Of a stretch of DNA of 32,997 bases, positions 9,231 to 17,617 are shown one piece after another (the stretch's first letter is position 1; the number at the start of each line of letters is the position of its first letter). The notes under the pieces were generated by a model, which saw only the letters and a list, made by a program, of their open reading frames with translations, searched no databases and was not told the origin of the DNA. This stretch comes from Clostridia bacterium (lineage in GTDB: Bacteria > Bacillota > Clostridia > Oscillospirales > CAG-272). The DNA lies in contig JAFQVV010000014.1 in assembly GCA_017407835.1 (NCBI GenBank), forward strand, positions 1-32,997. The letters run 5' to 3'. The position numbers and the translations under genes are program-made.

Positions 9231-9953
9231 ATGCTCATTTTAGCCATAGACTCTACCGCCATCGCGGCATCGGTCGCGGTGACCGAGGACGAGCGTCTGC
9301 TTGCCCTCTACCATCTCAACAACGGCAACACCCACAGCGAAACCCTCCTGCCCATGGTGGAATCGATCATGACACGCATCGGACGCGGTATCGCTGATAT
9401 CGACCTGTTTGCCCTCTCCCACGGACCCGGATCGTTTACGGGCGTGCGCATCGGCGCCGCCACCGTCAAGGGGTTGGCGTTCGGACAGAACAAACCCTGT
9501 GTGGGCATCTCCACCCTCGAGGCCCTTGCCAAAAACCTGGCCGGCACCGCACGCGAGGGAGAGATTATCTGCCCCGTGATGAACGCCCGCCGAAACCAAG
9601 TTTATAACGCCCTCTTCCGCGTCTCCCCTGATGGGCTGACACGGCTCACCGAGGATCGCGCCATCTCCATCGCCGATCTGGAGGAACAGCTGACCGCCAT
9701 GGATGCGGCGTCTGTCTTCCCGGTTCATTTGGTGGGAGACGGCATCGATGTCACCCTCGCCCATGCTGCAGATTCTGCCCTTTTTCGCCCTGCACCGCCC
9801 CTCCTTCGTGAGCAGAATGCCTACTCGGTCGCCATGTGTGCGCTCCGCTCTACGCGTGCAGGAAAAACGGTCAGCGACAGCGAGCTGGTCCCCGTCTATC
9901 TCCGCCCCTGCCAGGCAGAACGTGAACGGCTGGCGCGCGAGAGCGGAACATAA
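9231..9953 (+). CDS. tsaB: tRNA threonylcarbamoyladenosine biosynthesis protein TsaB
   Basis: Inactive paralogue of TsaD that scaffolds the t6A-forming complex. The 240-residue protein shows the ASKHA N-lobe opening ILAIDSTAIAASVAV, a THSETLLP segment and the family hallmark SHGPGSFTGVRIG (about 63-75), then MNARRNQVYNALF. The ATG has an AAGGATA site. It follows tsaE closely; rimI and tsaD, often next in Firmicutes, are absent here and must be elsewhere. The 79-base gap to rpiB has no recognisable terminator or promoter, so read-through is likely. Confidence 0.95.
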   Translation: MLILAIDSTAIAASVAVTEDERLLALYHLNNGNTHSETLLPMVESIMTRIGRGIADIDLFALSHGPGSFTGVRIGAATVKGLAFGQNKPCVGISTLEALAKNLAGTAREGEIICPVMNARRNQVYNALFRVSPDGLTRLTEDRAISIADLEEQLTAMDAASVFPVHLVGDGIDVTLAHAADSALFRPAPPLLREQNAYSVAMCALRSTRAGKTVSDSELVPVYLRPCQAERERLARESGT

Positions 9954-10032
9954 CCCTGTCTTTTCCCGAGCGGTGCGAATTTGTCCGCCGCTTCGTAACA
10001 CCAATATCTTCGCACATTGAAAGGATTTCATC

Positions 10033-10491
10033 ATGAGCAAAACCATCGTACTCGGCTGCGATCACGCCGGCTATCTGATCAAAGATCACATCATCGACCA
10101 TGTTAAGGAGAAGGGCTACACCGTCATCGAAGTTGGCACCTACTCCGCTGACTCCTGCCACTACCCCATCTTTGCCCACCGCGCCTGCAAGAAGCTGCAG
10201 GACGGCGAGGCCGACATCGGCATTCTCATCTGCGGCACCGGCATCGGTATGAGCATGGCCGCCAACAAGCACAAGGGCATCCGCGCCGCCTGCTGCTCCG
10301 ACACCTTCTCTGCCCGCCTGACTCGCCAGCACAACAACGCAAATGTCCTCTGCTTCGGCGAGCGCGTCATCGGCAAGGGACTGGCTCTGGAGCTGGTGGA
10401 TGCCTTCCTTGACACCGAATTTGAGGGCGGCAAGCACGCTACCCGCATCGGTATGGTTGCCGACATTGAAAACGGCACCTTTGAAGAATAA
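10033..10491 (+). CDS. rpiB: Ribose-5-phosphate isomerase B
   Basis: Interconverts ribose 5-phosphate and ribulose 5-phosphate in the non-oxidative pentose phosphate pathway. The 152-residue protein has the LacAB/RpiB layout: GCDHAGYLIKDHI (Asp10-His11 in the phosphate and ring-opening site), the catalytic-Cys loop ILICGTGIGMSMAANK (Cys67), GIRAACC, and NNANVLCFGERVIG. The Cys67 base indicates RpiB rather than an allose-specific enzyme. AAAGGATTT precedes the ATG. The stop overlaps ispD by one base (TAATG). Its partner enzyme Rpe is encoded 1.5 kb downstream on the same strand. Confidence 0.96.
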   Translation: MSKTIVLGCDHAGYLIKDHIIDHVKEKGYTVIEVGTYSADSCHYPIFAHRACKKLQDGEADIGILICGTGIGMSMAANKHKGIRAACCSDTFSARLTRQHNNANVLCFGERVIGKGLALELVDAFLDTEFEGGKHATRIGMVADIENGTFEE

Positions 10492-11297
10492 TGTCCTTTA
10501 CCTCTTCCATCGCCGATCTGCTGCGCACAGCGGTCGGAATAGAAACACATCAATTCACCTCGGCCATCATTGTTGCGGCAGGCGCATCCACGCGGATGGG
10601 AGCAGACTGCTCCAAGCAAATGCTCTCGCTCGGCGGTATGCCCGTTATTGCCCGCACCCTGCGCACCTTCAACGATTGTGCGCACATTGATGAGATCATC
10701 GTTGTCGCACGCGAAGATGAGCTTGACCATTATCTGCCCATGATTGAGCGCTATGGGTTGACCAAAATCGCTGCGATTATTGCCGGGGGCAAAACCCGTG
10801 CTGATTCGGTGATGCGGGGCTTTCGCAAAATCAGCGATCGTGCAAAATACGTCGCCATCCACGACGGTGCCCGCTGTCTTGTCACCGCGGATATGCTCAA
10901 TGCGGTTTGGGAGAAAGCGCACCGCCACGGTGCCGCCATCGCGGCAACCCGCGCCATTGACACCATCAAGCGCGCCGATGACAAGGGATTTGTTGCAGAA
11001 ACACTTGATCGCGACCTGATCTGGCAGGCGCAAACGCCGCAGATTTTCGCCACGAATGTCTACACCGCCGCCGTCTACACCGCACAGGAAGATAATGCAC
11101 TCGATACCGCTACCGACGATTGCTCGCTGGTTGAGCGAATCGGATATCCCGTCAAGCTGGTAGAATGCGGCCGTGACAATATCAAGATTACAACACCCGA
11201 CGATCTTGCCCGTGCCGAGGGCATTCTCTCTGCCCGCCGTGCGGCTGCCGAAACCCGATGCCCCAAGCAACCCGCGAAAAAGGAGACTGACACATGA
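10491..11297 (+). CDS. ispD: 2-C-methyl-D-erythritol 4-phosphate cytidylyltransferase
   Basis: Third step of the MEP isoprenoid pathway: CTP + MEP to CDP-ME. The 268-residue protein carries the nucleotidyltransferase signature [16 protein letters not shown] (about 29-44), [25 protein letters not shown], the DDCSLVE metal-site region, and [11 protein letters not shown]. The first ~20 residues (before SAIIVAAG) and a Lys/Arg-rich tail of ~20 residues extend beyond the usual core; the start overlaps the rpiB stop and no better downstream ATG precedes the core. Ends in ATGA with ispF, so the two pathway enzymes are coupled. Confidence 0.96.
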   Translation: MSFTSSIADLLRTAVGIETHQFTSAIIVAAGASTRMGADCSKQMLSLGGMPVIARTLRTFNDCAHIDEIIVVAREDELDHYLPMIERYGLTKIAAIIAGGKTRADSVMRGFRKISDRAKYVAIHDGARCLVTADMLNAVWEKAHRHGAAIAATRAIDTIKRADDKGFVAETLDRDLIWQAQTPQIFATNVYTAAVYTAQEDNALDTATDDCSLVERIGYPVKLVECGRDNIKITTPDDLARAEGILSARRAAAETRCPKQPAKKETDT

Positions 11298-11761
11298 GAA
11301 TCGGACACGGATATGATGTACACCGTCTCGTGGAAGGACGCAGGCTGATTTTAGGGGGCGTGGATATCCCTCACAACGTCGGTCTGCTCGGGCACTCGGA
11401 CGCGGATGTGCTGACACATGCTGTCATGGATGCCATCCTGGGTGCGCTGGGCATGGGAGACATCGGTCATCTCTTCCCCGACACCGATCCTGCTTACGCA
11501 GGCGCAGACAGTCTCGGCCTTGCAGCCCGGCTCGTCCCGCTTATGCAAAACCACGGGCTTTCCATCGGCAACGTGGATGCCACCATCATTGCCCAAGCCC
11601 CCAAGCTCGCCCCCCATCTGCCGCAGATGAAAGAAAACCTGGCCCGTGCCCTCGGCACCGAGCCATCACGCATCAACATCAAAGCAACGACCGAAGAGAA
11701 GCTCGGCTTTACCGGCGAGAAGCTCGGCATCGCCGCCCACGCGGTCTGCCTTTTGATTTGA
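11294..11761 (+). CDS. ispF: 2-C-methyl-D-erythritol 2,4-cyclodiphosphate synthase
   Basis: Converts CDP-ME 2-phosphate to MEcPP, releasing CMP; a zinc-dependent homotrimer. The 155-residue protein has the zinc ligands in GYDVHRL (Asp8, His10) and His42 in [14 protein letters not shown], followed by [21 protein letters not shown] and the CMP-binding [15 protein letters not shown] near the C-terminus. Normal length. ATGA overlap with ispD. Last gene of the operon that starts at DUF896. Confidence 0.97.
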   Translation: MRIGHGYDVHRLVEGRRLILGGVDIPHNVGLLGHSDADVLTHAVMDAILGALGMGDIGHLFPDTDPAYAGADSLGLAARLVPLMQNHGLSIGNVDATIIAQAPKLAPHLPQMKENLARALGTEPSRINIKATTEEKLGFTGEKLGIAAHAVCLLI

Positions 11762-11770
11762 CAACAAAAA

Positions 11771-11790
11771 CGTCCCCCCGAAGGGGGACG
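11771..11790 (+). terminator. Hairpin after ispF, possible terminator
   Basis: CGTCCCCC and GGGGGACG arms around a CGAA loop. No T run follows on the plus strand, and the T-rich flank lies on the opposite strand, so terminator function is uncertain. The remaining ~170 bases up to rpe contain no gene and no convincing promoter. Confidence 0.45.
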
Positions 11791-11964
11791 CTACAGCGCA
11801 CACGGCGCGGCGCCTGTTGCACATCCTGCATTTTTCTCTCCTGCCGCGCCGAGCTTGCGCGAACCTTCATCATGCGGCCCTCGTCGGTGCCGCTGATATC
11901 AGCATATGGTTCATTTTGATTTCTGACACATATTTATTCTTCATTCCCCGAAAGGAGTTCTCCC

Positions 11965-12636
11965 ATGATTTACATCTCTCCCTCTATTCTGGCTGCCGAT
12001 TTTTCTTGTCTGGCCGATGAGATCACACGCGTTGAGAACGCAGGTGCTGACTATCTCCATCTTGATGTCATGGACGGTGCGTTTGTGCCCAACATGAGCT
12101 TTGGTGCATGTGTCATCTCCTCAATTCGCCGCCAGAGCAAACTGCTCTTTGATGTGCACCTGATGATCAACGATCCCCAGCGCTACATCGACGATTTCAT
12201 CAAAGCAGGTGCAGATCTGATCACCATCCACTACGAAAGCTGCGACGATCCTTTCTCTGTCATCCGTTACATCCGCGAGCGCGATGTCCGTGCAAGCATC
12301 GCCATCAAGCCTGCCACCCCCGCCGAGGTTCTCTTCCCCCATCTGGAGGAGCTGGACATGGCACTGGTTATGACAGTTGAGCCCGGCTTTGGCGGACAGA
12401 AAATGATCCCCGAAACCCTTGATAAGGTACGCACCCTCCGCCGTGAGGCCAACGCCCGCGGACTGAAGCTGAATATCGAGGTCGACGGCGGCATTACCGA
12501 AGAAAACATCTGGCGCTGCACCGCAAACGGTGCGAATGTCATTGTTGCGGGTTCCGCCATCTTCAAAACCCAGCGTCCCCGCTCGGTTATGCAGAAGATG
12601 CGCGCCGAAGCCGCCGAACACACCTTCGCAGGCTGA
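11965..12636 (+). CDS. rpe: Ribulose-phosphate 3-epimerase
   Basis: Interconverts ribulose 5-phosphate and xylulose 5-phosphate; a (beta/alpha)8 metalloenzyme. The 223-residue protein contains ISPSILAADF at the N-terminus, the metal and catalytic LHLDVMDG (His32, Asp34, Asp37), DVHLMI, MTVEPGFGGQKM and the second acid in EVDGGI, then ANVIVAGSAIF. AAAGGAG precedes the ATG. It follows the rpiB-ispDF run after about 200 bases and may have its own promoter, though none was clear. Often found beside rsgA/prkC in Firmicutes; those genes are not here. Confidence 0.97.
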   Translation: MIYISPSILAADFSCLADEITRVENAGADYLHLDVMDGAFVPNMSFGACVISSIRRQSKLLFDVHLMINDPQRYIDDFIKAGADLITIHYESCDDPFSVIRYIRERDVRASIAIKPATPAEVLFPHLEELDMALVMTVEPGFGGQKMIPETLDKVRTLRREANARGLKLNIEVDGGITEENIWRCTANGANVIVAGSAIFKTQRPRSVMQKMRAEAAEHTFAG

Positions 12637-12650
12637 TCTTTATTGAATAG

Positions 12651-12679
12651 AAAAGAGCCGACTATGCTGCGGCTCTTTT
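12651..12679 (+). terminator. Rho-independent terminator of rpe
   Basis: AAAAGAGCCG and CGGCTCTTTT arms around a nine-base loop, ending in TTTTCTGTT, 15 bases past the rpe stop. Confidence 0.88.
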
Positions 12680-12715
12680 CTGTTGGAAGCGATGCGAAAA
12701 ATACAGTATCTATAC

Positions 12716-12768
12716 AAAAAGCACTCCACTGCAGAGACAAGCCATGCCTCTGCGGCGGAGCGCTTTTT
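12716..12768 (-). terminator. Long hairpin terminator of the MgtC-family gene
   Basis: Arms built from AAAAAGC.CTCC..TGCAGAG and its imperfect complement CTCTGC..GGAGCGCTTTTT. On the minus strand it ends in TTTTTGTATAG, just past the MgtC stop; it is also T-rich on the plus strand and could act both ways. Confidence 0.75.
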
Positions 12769-12791
12769 ATTTTTATTCTGTCGGCAGCTTC

Positions 12792-13508
12792 TTACAGCTC
12801 CTCCACCGCGGCTACACCACCGATGGTCGCTACTGTTGCAAGCACCTCATCGTGGGTGTGCTTCTTCTGCATCTCAATGGATAACACCACGCTGTGGGCA
12901 GTACTCTCGCCCCGCAGCTTATTGAGCTCAATGTTGAAAATACGCATATCCATCCCCCGCAGAGTATCCAAAATCTTGGAAAAGTCATCACTTTGGGAAA
13001 ACTCCACCATGATGCACATAACTCGGGACGTAGAACGCACCTTGCGGTCGAAGTATGTAAACAGGGTGGTGGTCAGCAGAATGACAACACAGGCCAGAAG
13101 AGCACCCTCATAAAAACCGGCACCGATGGCAAGCCCCATACAAGCAGAAGCCCAAAGTCCGGCCGCAGTGGTCAGACCGTTTACCTGGCGGTGTCCGGTC
13201 ACAATAATGGTACCGGCACCCAGGAAGCCGATACCCGAAATGACCTGAGCCCCCAAACGGGAAGCGTCCACCGTATATCCTTCTTCCATAAGGTACTGGT
13301 TGATCATCATTGTCAGAGCAGAGCCAAGGCAGACCAACATATGGGTACGAAATCCCGCGGGGCGGCGCTTACGCTCACGGCCAATGCCAATGGCGCCGCC
13401 AAAAAGCATGGTCAGTATAATTCGCACTGTCACCGATGTTAAATTGAACTCCCGCAGGTAATCCATCATTCTATTAAGAAAATCTATTGCTTCATTGAAA
13501 AATTGCAT
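12792..13508 (-). CDS. MgtC/SapB family membrane protein
   Basis: A 238-residue inner-membrane protein. Hydrophobic helices at about residues 25-42, 54-73, 85-106 and 112-147 make up the MgtC/SapB domain, with hallmark motifs GGAIGIGRERKRRPAGFRTH, LGAQVISGIGFLGAGTII and VNGLTTAAGLWASACMGLAIG. A cytosolic C-terminal ACT-like domain follows (about 155-238). In pathogens MgtC modulates F1Fo ATPase and low-magnesium survival; in non-pathogens the role is unclear. AAAGGAG precedes the ATG. Transcribed alone from its own promoter. Confidence 0.92.
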   Translation of the reverse strand: MQFFNEAIDFLNRMMDYLREFNLTSVTVRIILTMLFGGAIGIGRERKRRPAGFRTHMLVCLGSALTMMINQYLMEEGYTVDASRLGAQVISGIGFLGAGTIIVTGHRQVNGLTTAAGLWASACMGLAIGAGFYEGALLACVVILLTTTLFTYFDRKVRSTSRVMCIMVEFSQSDDFSKILDTLRGMDMRIFNIELNKLRGESTAHSVVLSIEMQKKHTHDEVLATVATIGGVAAVEEL

Positions 13509-13538
13509 TTCCGCTCTCCTTTACAGGCAATTATATAC

Positions 13539-13568
13539 ATTATACACCATCTGCCCCACAAAATGCAA
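13539..13568 (-). promoter_or_regulatory. Predicted sigma-A promoter of the MgtC-family gene
   Basis: Minus strand TTGCAT (13563-13568), 18 bases, TATAAT (13539-13544), about 30 bases before the start codon. No magnesium riboswitch was recognised in the short leader. Confidence 0.7.
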
Positions 13569-13682
13569 GTCATTATCAGAAAAAATTCAATATATTCTGA
13601 CTTTTTTTGCTCCAATTACAAAAAAAGTTCCCAAGAGCGGGGATTTTCGACACCAAAAAGTTGTTTTTGCAACAAAACAACA

Positions 13683-13709
13683 GGCACCGCGCGAATTTTG
13701 CGCAGTGCC
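13683..13709 (-). terminator. Terminator of the HtrA-type protease gene
   Basis: GGCACTGCGC and GCGCGGTGCC arms (one G-T wobble) around a seven-base loop, followed on the minus strand by a T/G-rich tract, 12 bases beyond the protease stop. Confidence 0.75.
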
Positions 13710-13721
13710 TTTCCTTCATTT

Positions 13722-14978
13722 TTATTCCCAACCCAATTCCACGGTAACATCAATTTCTTTCCCGCCGCGATTAACGGTCAGTGTCACGATATCGCCGCCA
13801 TTCATATCTTCGGTCACTGCGTTTAGATCAGTGACGGTGCTGACACGGATGCCATTGATCCCAACAATGATATCACCCTCCATCAGATCGGACTGTGCCA
13901 CCGGATAATCGGTATTGATGGTGGAGACCAAAATGCCGTTGGCAGCATATCCCGCCGCCACATAAACATTTCCGCCTGTAATACCAATAATGGGCCGACT
14001 TGTCACAAAGCTGCTGCTGTCTCCCGCAGAACCTGTCTCGATAATGGATGTCAGAATTTCCGCTGCACCGTTGATGGGCAGCGCAAAGCCAATTCCATCA
14101 TAGCCGTCCGCAAGCTTGAGTGTAGTAATCCCAACCACCTGTCCCCGGTCGTTGATCAACGGTCCGCCCGAGTTGCCGGGATTGATGTTGGCGTTGGTCT
14201 GAATCAGCGTCATGCGCTTGGTCAGTACACCGGTATCATCGTAAATTTTCACATTGCGATTGATGGCAGACACAATACCATCTGTTACCGTTCCCGCAAG
14301 TTCTACACCTGCCGGCGTACCGATGGCAACAACCGTCTCACCCACCAACAATGCCGATGAATCACCCATTTCCACGGCAGGATATCCTTCTCCATCAATC
14401 TTGAGCACCGCAAGATCGGTCAGTGCATCACCGCCGACAATTTCGGCCTGCGCTTCACTTCCGTCATAACGAATCACCGTTACCGAAATTGCATCGTCGA
14501 TGACATGATAATTGGTCGCAATATATCCGTTGTCACGGATGAAAAATCCCGTACCAACGCCAACACCCGACTTTGTGACCACCTTGACACCAACCACCGA
14601 CGGCTTCAGCCGCTCGGCAATTTCGGGGATGGTCAGCACACCGCTTGCGCTGTCGTACTCACGTACATAAATCACCCGCTCCTCTGCGGGAAGTGATTGG
14701 CTCGGCAGTTCCGTGCCGGCATCGGGAGAAACAAGGCTTTCCTCGGGGAAGCGAACCAGCACCGCCACCAAAACGCCAAAGCTAATCAAAAAGGCCAGCG
14801 TCATGACAATGGCAAATGTCAGTGCGCCATGTGTTTTTTTCGGCTGAACCGAGCGATCGTAGGCTGATTGCTGTCCGTAGTTCCAGCAAAAAACAGGAGG
14901 CGTCTGCCGTGCGGGATCCGCAGGGGGCATCTGCTCACCGGATTCGGACGAAAAATCGGGGGTATATTCATCCTGCAT
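13722..14978 (-). CDS. HtrA/DegP-like S1C serine protease with PDZ domain
   Basis: A 418-residue envelope protease. A Pro-rich cytosolic N-terminus of about 50 residues precedes one transmembrane helix (about 52-76); the rest faces outside. The trypsin-like domain has His158 in NYHV, Asp188 in TDLAVLK and nucleophile Ser270 in NPGNSGGPL. One PDZ domain follows (about 330-415, with LMEGDIIVGINGIRV). Such proteases degrade misfolded exported proteins. AAAGGATG precedes the ATG. It lies 22 bases after the sensor kinase and is probably the third gene of its operon, echoing the walRK...htrC locus of Bacillus, though walH, walI and walJ are missing here. Confidence 0.94.
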   Translation of the reverse strand: MQDEYTPDFSSESGEQMPPADPARQTPPVFCWNYGQQSAYDRSVQPKKTHGALTFAIVMTLAFLISFGVLVAVLVRFPEESLVSPDAGTELPSQSLPAEERVIYVREYDSASGVLTIPEIAERLKPSVVGVKVVTKSGVGVGTGFFIRDNGYIATNYHVIDDAISVTVIRYDGSEAQAEIVGGDALTDLAVLKIDGEGYPAVEMGDSSALLVGETVVAIGTPAGVELAGTVTDGIVSAINRNVKIYDDTGVLTKRMTLIQTNANINPGNSGGPLINDRGQVVGITTLKLADGYDGIGFALPINGAAEILTSIIETGSAGDSSSFVTSRPIIGITGGNVYVAAGYAANGILVSTINTDYPVAQSDLMEGDIIVGINGIRVSTVTDLNAVTEDMNGGDIVTLTVNRGGKEIDVTVELGWE

Positions 14979-15000
14979 ATTGATTCATCCTTTCGTGTGG

Positions 15001-16485
15001 TTACAGTGGGCGCGTCGGCTCCTTGAGCGGAGCATATGTCGGCTGAAGCGTAAAGTGAAAAGCACAGTTCTCTCCGTAATCGCTCTCAACCCAAATCTCT
15101 TCATGATGAGAGGCAATGATGGTCTTGGCGATGAACAAACCAAGCCCGACTCCGCTCTTGTCCAGTCCTCGGCTCTTATCACTTTTATAAAATCGCTCAA
15201 AAACGAAGGGGAGATCGGCGGGGGCAATACCCTGCCCTTCATTGAACACACTGATGTGTACTTTTTTATCCTTCTCTCCGTAATGCAGCGACAGGCGATA
15301 TTTTCCTCCCTCGCGGGAGAACTTAACGGCATTGTCACAGATGTTGTACAAAATCTGATAAATGGCATCATGATCGGCAAGCACAAACATTTTATCCTCA
15401 TCGCAGACGAATTCAACGTCAAGCTGTTTTGCCTCCAGCTTCTGCTCGAAGGAAATGATAATCTGCCGCGCCATTTCACAAATATCAAACGGCGTCATGT
15501 TAAACTTGCGATCTCCCGCCTGCATACGGGAAATGTCCAGCAGCGACGCGACAAGGCGTGCCAGCCGCTTGACTTCGGCCGCGATAATCCCAAGATAATA
15601 GTCGTGCTTCTCGGGCGGTATTGCCCCTGCCAGCATACTGTCGATAAAACCTGAGATGGTTGTCATTGGCGTGCGCAGGTCATGGGAGACATTGGCAACA
15701 AAAGAATTGCGCATATTTTCCAAGCCGTTGAGTGAATCGGCCATATTGTTGAACGCCACTGCAAGCTCGGCAACCTCATCCCGCCCCGTAACCGGAACGC
15801 GCACATCAAATTTACCCGCAGCAAAGCTTTTCGCCGCGCGGCTCATTGCCTTCAGCGGACCAATAATTCGATCACTGATAAAGTAAACGGCAATCAACGC
15901 GGCCAGCATAACCCAAAGGCTTGCCATCACGACTGTTTTGACCATTACTTCAATGAGCGGATTCAACGTCATGGAGGAAGAACAAATGAAAACCGTCCCC
16001 ACCACAGACGAATCATCCAGAAAGATGGGGGAGGCATGAAGCAAATACGGTGTATCAAACAGCCCGTTGAGCGTATCCCACTGCCGCACCTCAACGCCAT
16101 TGTTGATCTCATCCATGAGCGTTTTGGGCACGGAATATCCTTTGTATGCCGCTGCGCCCGTGCCGCCTGTCATCAAAATACGGCCGCTGTTTTCAGTCAC
16201 AAGCAGCAAAATATCTTCGGTTGAATCGGCAACGATATCCAGCATAGGCTGGACTCGCTCGCCGTAGATCATCGACAATGATGAGAGATCGATCAATCCC
16301 TTTTCTTTGATCTGTTTCTCAAGATACTCAACGGCAGACTGTGACGCACGGGAAATCATATCTTCTTTGAGCTGCACCGAATAGGTGTTGACAACCGATG
16401 TAATAATTGTGATCATCATCGCAAAACTGACAATAATGATCAGCATAAACGCGGTGATGTATTTGGTAAAGACACTCTTAAACAT
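15001..16485 (-). CDS. Sensor histidine kinase (HAMP-HisKA-HATPase), PhoR/WalK type
   Basis: A 494-residue membrane kinase. Two transmembrane helices (about 8-33 and 181-204) bracket an extracellular sensor region of about 145 residues. HAMP follows (about 205-257), then HisKA with phospho-acceptor His268 in NVSHDLRTPMTTISGF, and HATPase with N box NICDNAVKF (381-389), G1 NEGQGI (415-420) and G2 GVGLGL (445-450). There is no PAS domain, unlike typical WalK. GAAGGAG precedes the ATG. It lies 45 bases downstream of its response regulator, and the HtrA-type protease follows. The likely role is monitoring of the envelope or cell wall, inferred from neighbours only. Confidence 0.93.
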   Translation of the reverse strand: MFKSVFTKYITAFMLIIIVSFAMMITIITSVVNTYSVQLKEDMISRASQSAVEYLEKQIKEKGLIDLSSLSMIYGERVQPMLDIVADSTEDILLLVTENSGRILMTGGTGAAAYKGYSVPKTLMDEINNGVEVRQWDTLNGLFDTPYLLHASPIFLDDSSVVGTVFICSSSMTLNPLIEVMVKTVVMASLWVMLAALIAVYFISDRIIGPLKAMSRAAKSFAAGKFDVRVPVTGRDEVAELAVAFNNMADSLNGLENMRNSFVANVSHDLRTPMTTISGFIDSMLAGAIPPEKHDYYLGIIAAEVKRLARLVASLLDISRMQAGDRKFNMTPFDICEMARQIIISFEQKLEAKQLDVEFVCDEDKMFVLADHDAIYQILYNICDNAVKFSREGGKYRLSLHYGEKDKKVHISVFNEGQGIAPADLPFVFERFYKSDKSRGLDKSGVGLGLFIAKTIIASHHEEIWVESDYGENCAFHFTLQPTYAPLKEPTRPL

Positions 16486-16530
16486 TTATGCCGCTCCTTC
16501 AAAGATTGCGAACACCTGGCAGAACGCAGG

Positions 16531-17223
16531 TCAGGAAAGCAGATCGAACTTGTATCCGACACCCCAGACCGTCTTGAGCACCCACTTATCGGACACACCC
16601 TCAAGCTTCTCGCGCAGACGTTTGACGTGCACATCCACCGTGCGCGAGTCGCCAAGATAATCGAAGCCCCAAACCTTATCCAGCAGCTGATCACGGGTAA
16701 AGACACGGGGAGAGTTGGCGGCTAAGAAATAAAGCAGCTCCAACTCTTTGGGCGGAATGTCCACAGGCTTGCCCTTAAGCTTCAGCTCATATTTCTGCAG
16801 GCTGATCTCGATATTCTCGAACTTAATGACTTCGTCGTCATTCTGATTACCCTGCGTGCTGTAACGGCGGAGAACAGCCTTGACCCGAGCTGACAGTTCT
16901 TTCATATCGAAGGGCTTGACCACAAAGTCATCGGCGCCAAGCTCCAGACCGAGCACCTTATCAAACACCTCGCCCTTGGCAGTGATCATAATGACCGGCT
17001 TACTCGACATCTCGCGGATCTCGCGGCAAACCTGCCAGCCGTCCTTTTTGGGAAGCATAATGTCAAGCAGAACCAGATCGGGCTCGTACAGCTTGAAGAA
17101 ATTGATGCCCTCCATGCCGTCATTTGCGGTTTTCACCTCATAGCCTTCGTTTTCAAAATAGAGCTTGAGCAGATCGCAGATATTGGCGTCATCATCGACA
17201 ACCAGAATTTTGGTATCCAGCAT
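16531..17223 (-). CDS. OmpR/PhoB-family response regulator
   Basis: A 230-residue transcription factor. The receiver domain (1-118) has the acidic pair Asp10-Asp11, phospho-acceptor Asp54 in VLLDIMLP, Thr81 and Lys103 in VVKPFD. The C-terminal winged helix (about 132-228) contains PPKELELLYFLAANSPRVFT, WGFDYLGDSRTVDVHVKRLR and a terminal VWGVGYKF. AAGGAGG lies eight bases before the ATG. First gene of regulator-kinase-protease. The leader carries repeated TTGTTA elements (see findings) that could allow autoregulation. It resembles WalR/PhoP, but the sequence alone does not separate these. Confidence 0.94.
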   Translation of the reverse strand: MLDTKILVVDDDANICDLLKLYFENEGYEVKTANDGMEGINFFKLYEPDLVLLDIMLPKKDGWQVCREIREMSSKPVIMITAKGEVFDKVLGLELGADDFVVKPFDMKELSARVKAVLRRYSTQGNQNDDEVIKFENIEISLQKYELKLKGKPVDIPPKELELLYFLAANSPRVFTRDQLLDKVWGFDYLGDSRTVDVHVKRLREKLEGVSDKWVLKTVWGVGYKFDLLS

Positions 17224-17246
17224 TGTTTGGACCTCCTTTATGTGGT

Positions 17247-17269
17247 TTGTTAAATTGTTAACTTTGTTA
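17247..17269. repeat. Three TTGTTA direct repeats in the response-regulator leader
   Basis: TTGTTA at 17247-17252, 17255-17260 and 17264-17269 (periods of 8 and 9 bases), between the predicted promoter and the ribosome site of the response regulator. The half-sites resemble WalR (TGTWAH) and PhoP (TTAACA) boxes, but the canonical spacing of 11 is not met between neighbours. Confidence 0.55.
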
Positions 17270-17286
17270 GATTTTTGTCCAAGTTC

Positions 17287-17295
17287 ATTATATCA
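17287..17295 (-). promoter_or_regulatory. Predicted extended -10 promoter of the two-component operon
   Basis: Minus strand TGATATAAT (TG-N-TATAAT), with no good -35 at 17 bases, which is typical of extended -10 promoters. The gene-free stretch 17224-17617 holds this promoter, the TTGTTA repeats and the divergent XRE promoter; nothing else was recognised. Confidence 0.55.
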
Positions 17296-17523
17296 GTTTT
17301 CCCCGAAAAATGGTGAACGATTCATGAACCTGCGGAAAATTCTTACAGTGGGAAAACTTCTTCCATTATGATTATACCATATCTGTACCATTTTGCAAGA
17401 TATGGCGGCAAAAAATCAGAAAAGTTTCATGAATTGATCACAAAAAACAACGTGTTAAGATATCGGATTAAACGCACATCGTCTCGGTAACGAGGGAAGG
17501 TACGAAATGCAACCAAGTGTTGC

Positions 17524-17552
17524 TGGACAAGTTTGTTGATTTATCCTATAAT
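17524..17552 (+). promoter_or_regulatory. Predicted sigma-A promoter of the XRE regulator at 17.6 kb
   Basis: TGGACA (17524-17529), 17 bases, TATAAT (17547-17552). The start codon is 65 bases further, leaving room for an operator. Confidence 0.75.
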
Positions 17553-17617
17553 AAACACAGATACAGAATATCGTCCCCAAAAATCATCACGAAAAGCATA
17601 AGCAGGAGGAAACACAA

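Noticed and set aside
10161..11417. 418-codon open frame on the minus strand opposite rpiB, ispD and ispF
   Set aside because: Antisense to three coupled MEP/pentose genes with intact active sites; no independent evidence.
11762..11964. 200-base gap before rpe considered for a riboswitch or small RNA
   Set aside because: Apart from one hairpin after ispF I found no conserved riboswitch core or expression platform.
13565..13612. Weak hairpin (TCAGAA...TTCTGA) followed by a T run on the plus strand
   Set aside because: No plus-strand gene ends nearby and the six-base stem has a long loop; probably chance in A+T-rich intergenic DNA.
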